Assembly: GCA_049421205.1 (NCBI GenBank)
Contig: JBMSMQ010000010.1
Span: 1-29,900, forward strand
From: JAFMIT01 sp049421205
Lineage (GTDB): Bacteria; Actinomycetota; Actinomycetes; S36-B12; UBA5976
Direction: 5' to 3'
Length of the DNA stretch: 29,900 nt
Positions 1 to 7,900 of this stretch are shown one piece after another (position 1 is the stretch's first letter; the number at the start of each line of letters is the position of its first letter). Position numbers and translations under genes: made by a program. The notes beneath the pieces were generated by a model. It was not told the origin of the DNA. It did not search any database and worked only from the letters and a program-made list of their open reading frames with translations.

Positions 1-20
1 GAGTACTCTAAAGAAAAACG

Positions 21-93
21 AGCCGATGAGGGGACTTGAACCCCTAACCGCCCGATTACAAGTCGGGTGCGCTACCAGTTGCGCCACATCGGC
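21..93 (-). tRNA. tRNA-Thr (anticodon UGU)
   Basis: Read on the minus strand, a 73-nt cloverleaf begins GCCGATG and closes with CATCGGC, giving a perfect 7-bp acceptor stem followed by discriminator U. The anticodon stem CCCGA/TCGGG encloses the loop CTTGTAA, so the anticodon is UGU (threonine). The T arm contains the standard GGTTCAAGTCC-type loop. CCA is not encoded and must be added after transcription. A T-rich run follows on the minus strand at about 11-19 and could end transcription. A TAATCT hexamer lies about 9 nt before the mature 5' end and may be its -10. Confidence 0.97.
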
Positions 94-121
94 AGGGTGT
101 TTAGATTACCAAAGAGAGTTT

Positions 122-439
122 TCAACGAATTGAAAGCCCAATCCAAGCTGCAACAATGCTCAGAATGATGCTTCCGTGACCATATAAGAAACTCTTTAAT
201 TTCGAACTCTTCAGAATACTGTGTGTCCCTGCGATTAAGCCACTAAATGTTGTAAAAGTTCCCGAGAATGCTATGAGCGAAGAAGCCATTGAACTTTCCT
301 GCGAAAATGCAATTCCAGCGATAAATGATCCAAGTATGTTGATCAGCATCGTGAAGAGTGGGAATTGTGGACGGTTAATACGTTCCAAGAGGTAACGACA
401 AACGGCGCCGAGGGCAGTCGCTATCAGAACGCTAACCAT
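122..439 (-). CDS. crcB: CrcB/Fluc fluoride channel, subunit 1 of a tandem pair
   Basis: This 105-aa protein has four predicted membrane helices and matches the CrcB/Fluc family, small dual-topology channels that export fluoride across the cytoplasmic membrane. Visible family marks are the early LGAVCRY segment with the conserved Arg, the TM2 Asn in INILGSF, and the TM3 break GTFTTFSGL. Aligned by eye with E. coli CrcB (GGLTTFSTF), the first pore phenylalanine is kept and the second is replaced by Leu. It overlaps the upstream crcB paralog by 8 nt, so the two are translationally coupled and probably form a heterodimer. No fluoride riboswitch fits in the short space upstream of the pair. Family assignment is firm; heterodimer formation is inferred from the pairing. 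Confidence 0.93.
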   Translation of the reverse strand: MVSVLIATALGAVCRYLLERINRPQFPLFTMLINILGSFIAGIAFSQESSMASSLIAFSGTFTTFSGLIAGTHSILKSSKLKSFLYGHGSIILSIVAAWIGLSIR

Positions 440-818
440 GAGCTATCAACCTTGACGCGAGCCTAAAGAAAAGTAAACCCCCATAAAAGGTAACGAGGAC
501 ATAAATCCCTGCAAACATTGTGCTGAATTCTGTCAACGTAGTTACAGCAAAAGCAGACGTGGTGGTGAAGCCACCGAGTATCCCAGTGCCGAAAAATAGA
601 CGACCTACGTTTGATTGAGTGATATGAAGTAAAAGTCCTAATGCAAATGCACCGATGAGATTGACGAGGAGCAAACTTTGAAACCCGATAAGCGGTAATT
701 CCGCGACAAGCATTCGAAGTAATGCGCCACAGAGACCACCAATGGCCACCACCACAATTTCACGAATCAAAATCACCACGGCAGGGTAATTGTGGCGTAT
801 GTGATTACTGGGACTCAT
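432..818 (-). CDS. crcB: CrcB/Fluc fluoride channel, subunit 2 of a tandem pair
   Basis: This 128-aa CrcB/Fluc paralog is transcribed first in the pair. After a short polar N-terminus come four membrane helices with GGLCGALLR (conserved Arg), LLVNLIGAF (TM2 Asn) and the TM3 break GGFTTTSAF. Compared with the family motif GGLTTFSTF, the first pore Phe is Thr and the second Phe is kept, the mirror image of its partner. The start is not certain: no good Shine-Dalgarno is seen before the ATG at 818, but an AATACT hexamer lies 6 nt upstream, so a leaderless start is possible. It is divergent from the DUF3263 gene with only about 50 nt between them. Confidence 0.92.
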   Translation of the reverse strand: MSPSNHIRHNYPAVVILIREIVVVAIGGLCGALLRMLVAELPLIGFQSLLLVNLIGAFALGLLLHITQSNVGRLFFGTGILGGFTTTSAFAVTTLTEFSTMFAGIYVLVTFYGGLLFFRLASRLIAHG

Positions 819-869
819 GTGCTCAGTATTTCGAAAGAAATTGTCGCAATTAGGGTGATTTCCAACTGA

Positions 870-1208
870 ATGACAGACACTCGTGCCAAGATTTGGCCGT
901 TGAAAGGATTGCAGGTGGAAGAAGCGACCTCGTACTCCGTGTCTGCCGAGTTGGGTGGGTTGACGGATCGCGATCAGGAGATTCTCAAGTTTGAGCGTGA
1001 ATGGTGGAAATATTCAGGTTCAAAAGAGAATGCAATTCGCGAACTTTTTGATATGAGCGCCACCCGCTATTACCAGATTCTCAATGCCCTGATTGATACA
1101 GAAGCAGCTCTTGACTTTGACCCTATGTTGGTCAAGCGATTGCGCCGTATTCGTCTAGATCGCCAGCGCCAGCGAAGTGCGCGCAGGCTCGGCATTTCTT
1201 TGCCATAG
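870..1208 (+). CDS. DUF3263 family protein
   Basis: This 112-aa soluble, highly charged protein belongs to the actinobacterial DUF3263 family. The hallmark block runs from about residue 31 to 108: LTDRDQEIL, FEREWWKYSG, AIRELF, SATRYYQILNALID, DPMLVKRLRRIR, and a basic tail rich in Arg. The helical, basic character and the SATRYYQILN segment suggest a small DNA-binding fold, but no function is established that I know of. In many actinobacteria this gene lies close to a cold-shock gene and groEL2, as here; a LytR_C-domain gene often found in that neighbourhood is absent. The ATG at 870 has no clear Shine-Dalgarno, and a TAGGGT hexamer lies 13 nt before it, so any 5' leader would be very short. 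Confidence 0.88.
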   Translation: MTDTRAKIWPLKGLQVEEATSYSVSAELGGLTDRDQEILKFEREWWKYSGSKENAIRELFDMSATRYYQILNALIDTEAALDFDPMLVKRLRRIRLDRQRQRSARRLGISLP

Positions 1209-1239
1209 ACTTATCTCGGTCAAAACGAATACTACCTGC

Positions 1240-1324
1240 TTGACGTACGACGTACTGTGGGAAGAAAATTTGCAAGACCCGCTGATGTCGTCGATGTCAG
1301 CGCCCGCATTATGTTAGGAACAAC
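1240..1324 (+). promoter_or_regulatory. Putative promoter and leader of the cold-shock gene
   Basis: TTGACG at 1240-1245 followed after 18 nt by GAAAAT at 1264-1269 is a weak sigma70-like promoter. The leader then contains a perfect 6-bp inverted repeat, CGCTGA (1280-1285) and TCAGCG (1297-1302), around an 11-nt loop. A Shine-Dalgarno AGGA at about 1316-1319 precedes the ATG. Cold-shock mRNAs often have structured leaders; whether this one is regulatory is inference. Confidence 0.35.
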
Positions 1325-1534
1325 ATGGCAAGAGTGACCGGCACGGTCAAGTGGTTCAATGCTGAAAAGGGCTTCGGCTTTCTTTCAGTTGATGGCACCG
1401 AAAATGATGTCTTTGTACATCACACCGCAATCGAAATGGATGGCTTTCGAGTGCTGAACCAAGATCAACGAGTTGAATTCGATATCGTTGATGGTCCAAA
1501 AGGTCCACAGGCAGGAAATGTGCGTTTAGCATAG
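1325..1534 (+). CDS. CspA-family cold-shock protein
   Basis: A 69-aa single cold-shock domain, the usual length for CspA-like proteins. The RNA-binding motifs are plain: KGFGFL (residues 15-20, RNP1) and VFVHH (29-33, RNP2), preceded by GTVKWFN. It would bind single-stranded RNA or DNA in the cytoplasm and act as an RNA chaperone. AGGA lies about 6 nt before the ATG. It is monocistronic, closed by a strong terminator right after its stop. A csp gene near groEL2 is a common actinobacterial arrangement; here a protease gene sits between them. A second, longer cold-shock-domain gene lies at 17396-17779. Confidence 0.97.
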   Translation: MARVTGTVKWFNAEKGFGFLSVDGTENDVFVHHTAIEMDGFRVLNQDQRVEFDIVDGPKGPQAGNVRLA

Positions 1535-1545
1535 TTTTTGTCATT

Positions 1546-1580
1546 AAGGGCGGTCCAGAAATGGGCCGCCCTTAATTTTT
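1546..1580 (+). terminator. Rho-independent terminator of the cold-shock gene
   Basis: An 11-bp stem (1546-1556 with 1563-1573, one G-U pair) rich in GC encloses a 6-nt loop and is followed by AATTTTT. It begins 11 nt after the csp stop codon. Confidence 0.92.
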
Positions 1581-1609
1581 ACTGCTAGAACCATCCTTCG
1601 CACTTTCTG

Positions 1610-1615
1610 TACTCT
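1610..1615 (+). promoter_or_regulatory. Putative -10 of a leaderless mRNA (protease gene)
   Basis: TACTCT ends 7 nt before the GTG start at 1623, and no Shine-Dalgarno is visible. This spacing would place the transcription start on the start codon. No convincing -35 is seen. Confidence 0.5.
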
Positions 1616-1622
1616 TGGCAAC

Positions 1623-3047
1623 GTGAAAAAAGCTGTTGCTTTCTGGCTACTGGGGATTCTTTCCTTCAGCACTTTGCCACATGCGATTGCTGTCACATAC
1701 CCCGACAAAGGTTCGGTGAAGCCGCTAGAAGCACCATGGGTTGTGAGTTTCTGGAACATTGATGATGACTTTGATCGACATCCAACAGGTTTTTTCTGCA
1801 CAGGCGCATTGATTGATCCGTACACTGTTATTACTGCTGCTCACTGTATGGCTCAGGTAGAAGATGACTCACGATTTGTCATTGTTCAAAATCAATCCAA
1901 TAAATCGCAATATGGTCAAGTTCTCATACCTCGAAATTATCGAGTCAGAAATTATGATGAGAAGACATACAAGAATGATGTTGCAGTGATCGATCTCTAT
2001 CACCCTGTCATTCTGAATTCTTACCTTAAAATCCCAAACAAAGATCAAGCAAAACGGATGCTGAAAAGTGGAACAGTCCTGTATGGATGGGGCGATAGGC
2101 AATCTGGAAAGAACTCTAACTATTTGCGCAAAGCAACCTTGCAAGACCGGACCGATGAAGCACTTGCAAGTTACAGTGATTTCTTTCCTAAGTGGCAGAT
2201 TGGCGCAAATCGCAGAAATGCAAATGGCACATATTCATCTGCCTGCTATGGCGATTCCGGTGGACCACTTGTGGGGCGACTTCACTCAACTTTCTTTTTG
2301 ACTGGAGTTGTCTCCTATGGTGCGAAATCAAAGTGTGAATCATCAATTCCATCAGTCTTCACCCGTGTTAGCGCATACAAAAAATTCATCAAAAATATGC
2401 AGGGCGAATTGGCGATAGAGAGACAAGAATTAGGTATTGATATTTCGGGCCTGCAATACAGAAACACGTCTGCTCTTCCACTACCTACTTCAACTGTTCA
2501 AATTGCACCTGGACTCATCGCGAATCAATTTAATGTCACTCTTACCCGTGAATTGAGTATCGCTGGATCTTTTGATGTTTCAACTTTGCGAATTAGAAGT
2601 TATAGTGCGAATACAAGTGGTCAGGAAGTTTCTATTGCATTACTTACTCGCGATGCATTGAACCAATCCGCAAACCCGCAATGTGCATGGGGAGACTCAT
2701 TGACAAATGTCGGAGCACAAAGCGGTTATGTAACGTTAATGATTCGTGATGCTTCTGATTGGTTCGCATCAGTTCAACTTAAGCTTTCAATGCCAGAGTC
2801 TGGATGTCTCTCAGGTGTGGGGACTCCATTACAAGTCTTTGTTTTGCAGGGTGCTGGATTACAAGGTGCGTGTAGTGCACGGGCTTGGATAAATTCAGAA
2901 AATCTCTTTGAGATTTCTTTGTCGCGTTTCTGTTTGCCAAACCCACAAGCGAGCCAGCTTCGATTGATCTGGGGAACAAATAAGGCCGCAGATCTTGAAC
3001 CTGGACCGGACCTCTGGATAGGCCCATTGGACCTTCGGCAACCATAA
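1623..3047 (+). CDS. Secreted S1 (chymotrypsin-fold) serine protease with a C-terminal domain
   Basis: A 474-aa protein with a Sec signal peptide (MKK, hydrophobic core, likely cleavage near residue 23) and an S1 protease domain to about residue 257. The catalytic triad is visible: His74 in TAAHC, Asp119 in KNDVAVIDL and Ser212 in CYGDSGGP. The residue six before the catalytic Ser, which sets S1-pocket specificity, reads as Ser206 rather than Asp, so cleavage after aromatic or large hydrophobic residues is more likely than tryptic cleavage. Residues about 260-474 form a beta-rich, Cys-containing extension that I do not recognise; it might bind a substrate or the surface. The GTG start is chosen because the signal peptide begins there and a -10-like TACTCT lies 7 nt upstream. 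It is inserted between csp and groEL and is likely transcribed separately from both. Confidence 0.9.
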   Translation: MKKAVAFWLLGILSFSTLPHAIAVTYPDKGSVKPLEAPWVVSFWNIDDDFDRHPTGFFCTGALIDPYTVITAAHCMAQVEDDSRFVIVQNQSNKSQYGQVLIPRNYRVRNYDEKTYKNDVAVIDLYHPVILNSYLKIPNKDQAKRMLKSGTVLYGWGDRQSGKNSNYLRKATLQDRTDEALASYSDFFPKWQIGANRRNANGTYSSACYGDSGGPLVGRLHSTFFLTGVVSYGAKSKCESSIPSVFTRVSAYKKFIKNMQGELAIERQELGIDISGLQYRNTSALPLPTSTVQIAPGLIANQFNVTLTRELSIAGSFDVSTLRIRSYSANTSGQEVSIALLTRDALNQSANPQCAWGDSLTNVGAQSGYVTLMIRDASDWFASVQLKLSMPESGCLSGVGTPLQVFVLQGAGLQGACSARAWINSENLFEISLSRFCLPNPQASQLRLIWGTNKAADLEPGPDLWIGPLDLRQP

Positions 3048-3081
3048 TTTGGGGTATTTGTACCGATTTTTCGCCTCTCGA

Positions 3082-3108
3082 TTTGCACTCAAGGCAGGAG
3101 AGTGCCAA
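3082..3108 (+). promoter_or_regulatory. CIRCE operator, distal copy
   Basis: TTTGCACTC, a 9-nt spacer and GAGTGCCAA match the HrcA-binding consensus TTAGCACTC-N9-GAGTGCTAA with one mismatch per arm. It lies exactly 35 bp upstream of a second CIRCE. Confidence 0.9.
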
Positions 3109-3116
3109 AAATTGGC

Positions 3117-3143
3117 TTAGCACTCAAGCCCCCTGAGTGATAA
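3117..3143 (+). promoter_or_regulatory. CIRCE operator, proximal copy
   Basis: TTAGCACTC, a 9-nt spacer and GAGTGATAA match the HrcA consensus with a single mismatch. It overlaps the predicted groEL promoter, so HrcA binding would block transcription until heat or protein-folding stress relieves it. The hrcA gene is not in the window. Confidence 0.95.
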
Positions 3144-3144
3144 T
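3117..3144 (+). promoter_or_regulatory. Predicted groEL promoter
   Basis: TTAGCA (3117-3122), 16 nt, then GATAAT (3139-3144) form a sigma70-type promoter embedded in the proximal CIRCE. Transcription would start near 3151, giving a leader of about 105 nt. Confidence 0.6.
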
Positions 3145-3155
3145 CAGGGTGAGTG

Positions 3156-3226
3156 GCCAACGAAATTCAACGTAGGTTGCCAGAATGGCGGCAATCAAAC
3201 GGGAATGTCCGTCGCGGGTCGTTGGC
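3156..3226 (+). ncRNA. Candidate structured groEL 5' leader (three-way junction)
   Basis: GCCAACGA (3156-3163) is perfectly complementary to TCGTTGGC (3219-3226). Inside this closing stem lie a 7-bp hairpin (GGTTGCC 3175-3181 with GGCAATC 3190-3196, one G-U) and a 4-bp hairpin (ACGG 3199-3202 with CCGT 3209-3212). The set fits a three-way junction starting about 5 nt after the predicted transcription start and ending 18 nt before the Shine-Dalgarno. The pairing is read from the sequence; any function is inference. Confidence 0.45.
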
Positions 3227-3257
3227 AAATCCGAAATGATCATTGGAGAAAATAACT

Positions 3258-4877
3258 ATGGCAAAAATCATCGCGTTTGATGAGGAAGCCCGCCGCGCAT
3301 TAGAGCGGGGCATGAATATTTTGGCAGATGCAGTCAAAGTAACTCTTGGACCAAAAGGTAGAAATGTTGTCCTTGAGAAAAAATGGGGTGCACCAACAAT
3401 TACAAATGATGGTGTTTCCATTGCAAAAGAAATTGAACTTGAAGACCCGTACGAAAAAATCGGTGCAGAACTCGTAAAAGAGGTTGCGAAAAAGACCGAC
3501 GACGTTGCTGGTGATGGAACGACCACTGCGACAGTCCTCGCCCAAGCACTCGTCCGAGAAGGACTTCGCAACGTTGCTGCTGGTGCAAATCCAATGTCTT
3601 TGAAAAAAGGTATTGAGATTGCAGTGGAAGCAATTTGTGCTGAACTTTTAAATATGGCAAAACCAGTTGAGAGTCGCGAACAAATTGCTGCGACTGCTTC
3701 AATCTCGGCAGCCGATCCAGTCATCGGCGACAAGATCGCAGAAGCTATGGACAAAGTCGGTAAAGAAGGCGTTATCACCGTCGAAGAAAGCAATACTTTT
3801 GGTATCGAACTTGAACTCACTGAAGGTATGCGCTTTGACAAAGGTTATATCTCTCCATACTTTGTCACCGATCCAGAACGTATGGAAGCTGTACTTGATG
3901 ATCCATACATCTTGCTTGCAAATCAAAAGATTTCAGCAATCAAGGACCTTCTCCCAGTTCTTGAGCGTGTCATGCAAAGTGGTCGTCCACTTCTCATCAT
4001 CGCTGAAGATCTTGAAGGTGAAGCACTCGCAACTCTCGTTGTCAACAAGATTCGAGGAATCTTCCGTGCAGTTGCAGTGAAAGCTCCAGGATTTGGTGAT
4101 CGACGTAAGGCGATGCTCCAAGATATTGCAATCTTGACAGGTGGCCAGGTCATCAGCGAAGAAGTTGGCTTGAAACTTGAGAACACTGGACTTGAACTTC
4201 TTGGAAAGGCAAGTAAAGTCGTTGTTACAAAAGATGAAACGACTGTTGTTTCCGGCGCTGGTTCACACGACCAAATCCAAGGTCGAATCAATCAGATTCG
4301 TGCAGAAATCGAAAAATCAGATAGCGACTATGACCGCGAGAAACTCCAAGAGCGACTTGCGAAGCTTGCAGGTGGTGTTGCAGTCATCAAAGCAGGTGCA
4401 GCGACTGAAGTTGAACTCAAAGAACGCAAGCACCGCATTGAAGACGCAGTCCGAAACGCGAAAGCTGCAGTTGAAGAGGGCATTGTTGCCGGTGGTGGTG
4501 TTGCACTCTTGCAGGCAACAGATAAAGCATTTGGCACTTTGAAACTCTCTGGTGATGAAGCAACTGGCGCGAATATCGTCAAGGTTGCTGTTGAAGCACC
4601 ACTGAAGCAGATTGCAATTAATGCTGGACTTGAAGGTGGAGTTGTAGCCGAAAAGGTTCGCAACTTAAAGCCAGGTCACGGACTGAATGCTGCAACAGGT
4701 GAATATGTTGACCTCATTAAGGAAGGCATTATTGATCCTGCGAAGGTGACCCGATCTGCACTACAAAATGCTGCATCAATTGCTGGACTCTTCCTGACAA
4801 CTGAAGCAGTGATCGCAGATAAGCCAGAACCAAAACCTGCAATGCCTGCAGGTGGACCTGGAGAAATGGACTTCTAA
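3258..4877 (+). CDS. groEL: 60-kDa chaperonin GroEL (GroEL2/Hsp65 type)
   Basis: A 539-aa chaperonin that assembles into the 14-mer folding chamber in the cytoplasm and works with GroES in ATP-driven protein folding. The sequence is typical throughout: MAKIIAFDEEARRALERG at the N-terminus, LGPKGRNV, the ATP-site block GDGTTTAT (about residues 85-92), and a C-terminus rich in Gly/Pro/Met ending in MDF. That tail is typical of the housekeeping actinobacterial GroEL2, not the His-rich GroEL1. The ATG at 3258 is chosen over an in-frame TTG at 3243 because GGAGAA at 3245-3250 gives a Shine-Dalgarno 7 nt upstream and the family begins MAK. No groES is adjacent, as is usual for groEL2 loci. Two CIRCE elements indicate HrcA control. 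Confidence 0.98.
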   Translation: MAKIIAFDEEARRALERGMNILADAVKVTLGPKGRNVVLEKKWGAPTITNDGVSIAKEIELEDPYEKIGAELVKEVAKKTDDVAGDGTTTATVLAQALVREGLRNVAAGANPMSLKKGIEIAVEAICAELLNMAKPVESREQIAATASISAADPVIGDKIAEAMDKVGKEGVITVEESNTFGIELELTEGMRFDKGYISPYFVTDPERMEAVLDDPYILLANQKISAIKDLLPVLERVMQSGRPLLIIAEDLEGEALATLVVNKIRGIFRAVAVKAPGFGDRRKAMLQDIAILTGGQVISEEVGLKLENTGLELLGKASKVVVTKDETTVVSGAGSHDQIQGRINQIRAEIEKSDSDYDREKLQERLAKLAGGVAVIKAGAATEVELKERKHRIEDAVRNAKAAVEEGIVAGGGVALLQATDKAFGTLKLSGDEATGANIVKVAVEAPLKQIAINAGLEGGVVAEKVRNLKPGHGLNAATGEYVDLIKEGIIDPAKVTRSALQNAASIAGLFLTTEAVIADKPEPKPAMPAGGPGEMDF

Positions 4878-4886
4878 AAAAGTCAA

Positions 4887-4918
4887 AAAAAGGGAGGTGG
4901 CTCGCCACCTCCCTTTTT
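4887..4918. terminator. Bidirectional rho-independent terminator
   Basis: A 10-bp GC-rich stem (4891-4900 with 4905-4914, loop CTCG) is flanked by A-tract on the left and T-tract on the right, so it can act on both strands. It serves groEL from the left and the pullulanase gene from the right; their stops are about 50 nt apart. Confidence 0.95.
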
Positions 4919-4927
4919 ATTTGCTTA

Positions 4928-7900
4928 CTACTTTTGATTCAAAACAATCGTCGATAATGCTGGAACTAAAACTGTGATGGTTTTCTTTGTTTGCGAAACC
5001 ACCTTAAAGCCTTTCAGTTTTGAATCAACACTGTTCTGCTGAACTGGGTGAAGGGTTACTTTGCCCAGTTTTGAAATTGTAACCTTCGTTGCTTTCACGT
5101 TTGTATTGAAGATAACTGTGGTTGCACGAAGGTTAGGATCAAGATCCGGAAGTTTCTTATACTTTTGACTTCCATCTTGAATCATCATCGCAATCACACC
5201 GGGCGTCTTACCTGAAGCGCTCGCGAATCGAATTCGTTTTTTAACTTCCTCACCTGTGGCGAGTCGGAAGAGTTCGCTTGAATAACGAATCTGTAGGAAT
5301 TCCTGGAATCGTTCGGTCGATGCACGCATTTGCTCACTGGTCGGTTTGATGTTTGCACTCTTTGCAAGGAGAGGCTTGGCATATTCATCCCAACGAGCAC
5401 CATTATCACCTTTCATTGGCAAACCCCGGCCAAATCCATTGTCACTCAAGTCCCAGCGAATTGCGTTAAACCAGTCACCTGAGTTGTAGGAATTCTTGTC
5501 AAGTGACTTGCTTCGCATGATGTCAGATCCTGCTTGGTAGAACGGAACTCCCTGACCCAGAGTGCTAATGCTGAGCGCCAACACTTGATGACGAAGTCGG
5601 GCATCCAGCGAGGTGTTCTGGGGGAGCTTGTAAGCGAGCCAATCGAAAAGTGCCTCGTTATCGTGCTTATCAACATATGCGATCATGTCGGTTGGATTGA
5701 GATTGTAGCCAGCGGCATTACCGTTATATTTCAAGAGTGTTCCGGATGTTTTGAAACCATCTGCTCCTTTGAATCCAAATGAGCGAAGAGTCCCAACAAG
5801 TCCTAACTTGACGAGGTCTGTCTTGCTAAGAATCGAAAGTGTTCGAGTAATGCCATCTTTGCTATCTTTGTCACCATTCCAAACAATCGCTTTCATTTTC
5901 TTACCATCGATTTTTTGGGTTGACCATGAAGAACTTGCATAGCCTTGAAGTGTTGGATTGCTATCGAACGGACCGCCGCCTTTTGCCGAGTCGCGTAGGC
6001 GATCATCGAATACTGCAATGCCAGTTCCTGCCATATTTCCTTGTGTTGCTTGAACGAATCGCGCCCCATTTTGCACTTCACCGAAGTTCCATCCTTCACC
6101 GTACAAAATGATGGATTTACCATCAACACCATTGCTTGCGATGGTGAGTTTGTCGAGATCTGCTCGAATATCAACAAGCAGTGCTTTTGGCATATGACCC
6201 ATCAAGTCAAAGCGGAAACCATCAATCTTGAAGTACTTCACCCACGAGAGAATTGAATCTCTTGTGAACTTGTACATCATCTCATGTTCAGTCGCAGTGT
6301 TTTGGCAACACGTAGATGTGGTCACACTTCCATCAGCGCTTAATCGGAAGTAGTAGCCTGGAACTATCTTGTCGAACGTACTTTTATCGTTTTGTCCAGA
6401 TGAGTTGGTGTGGTTATACACAACATCGAGAACATTGCGTAGACCGATGTCACTCAGTCCCTTAATCATCTGACGGAATTCCAAAATGCGACTTCCACCA
6501 TCGGGGTTCACAGCATACGAACCTTCAGGAGCATTGAAGTGATACGGATCGTATCCCCAGTTAAAACCATCCTTATCAGCAATCGCTGCGATTGCTTTCT
6601 GCTGTTCTTCACTGTTGGCCGGATGCACACCTAAGTCTCCAGGTGTCTGCCAGTTTGATGAGTCCTCATCAATTGTTGCAATGTCAAATACTGGAAGTAA
6701 ATGAAGGTGAGTCATACCCGCATCCGCTATTGCTTTGAGGTGTTTCATTCCAGCAGAATTCAATTCACTAAATGCAAGGTACTTACCACGATTTATAGCT
6801 GAAACAGTACTATCTTCAACGCTAAAGTCACGAACATGTAATTCATAGATGGTTGCATCTTTAATTGTTGTGAATGCGGGACGTTCTGCATTCCAGCCCG
6901 CCGGAATAAATGCAAGATCACTTGGATCAAATATTTGTGAACGAGTTGAATTCATTGAGAGTGAAATTGAATATGGATCTGGAACAAGGTTCTTTACCAA
7001 ACTCGTCTTCGAGTGTGCATAAACATCAACTTCGTAGACAAAGTATTGATTCTTCCAACTTGCATCACCAGTAACACTCCAAACGCCAGTACTAGCATCC
7101 CTAGTCATTGCACTGACTGTTGATTCAACTGATCGCGGACCTTGATAACGCACGAGTTTCACATTTTGTGCAGTCGGCGCCCAGACACGCATTGTTGGAA
7201 CATTGCCGCTCCAAACTATTCCTAAGTCAACGGTTTTTGCAGCACTTGCGTAGATGTAGTCAAGTACTGGGGCAAGTTGGATACCTGTGAGTCGAACAAT
7301 CTTCGTCGCACCTGAGGGATTTGCGGTGGTTATTGAATTATCAGTTACCAGCACTGCCACTTGTCCTCGAAGCATTGACTTCACATTTGCTACCTCTTCA
7401 GCAGGCAAATTCAATGCCCGATATGGATTCAAATGGCGAAACTTCTCAAGTACGGAACTAGGTAATGATGAACCTGAAGTCAAAGCAATTGCTGTGTCAT
7501 ACCCGCTGACTTCGATTTCACGAGTTTCTTCATTTTCAGAGACTTGTATTGACCCATCTTCGCTATAAAGAAGTTGTGCTTTGATTCCACGTTCTCCTGC
7601 CGCTGTGGTTCGGATAGATTCGGGCCAGCCAATGATGGAATCTGTTACCCATATTGCTTTTAATTGTGTGAGGTCAGCATCGACAGATTCAATGATTGGT
7701 GCAGAAAAAACTATTCGACCGGAATCATCAAAATTCTCAGATGTGTACCAAACTTCACCACCAGTTGCGGCTAGATCCAAACTTTGATCTTTTGCGCCAC
7801 CTCCGGATGGATCTTTTGTGTCACCTTGATGGAAGAGATATGAAAGTGTTGTTGCACCTTCGGCAAGAGGAATCTTGAAAACTAGTCCCCAGTCATCAAC

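Noticed and set aside
819..869. Fluoride riboswitch for the crcB pair
   Set aside because: The gap to the divergent gene is about 50 nt and shows none of the conserved pseudoknot sequence, so it is too short and unlike the family.
3167..4663. Long minus-strand open frames across groEL (up to 224 codons)
   Set aside because: They are shadows of groEL codon usage, with Ser/Thr/Ala-rich low-complexity translations and no recognisable motif.
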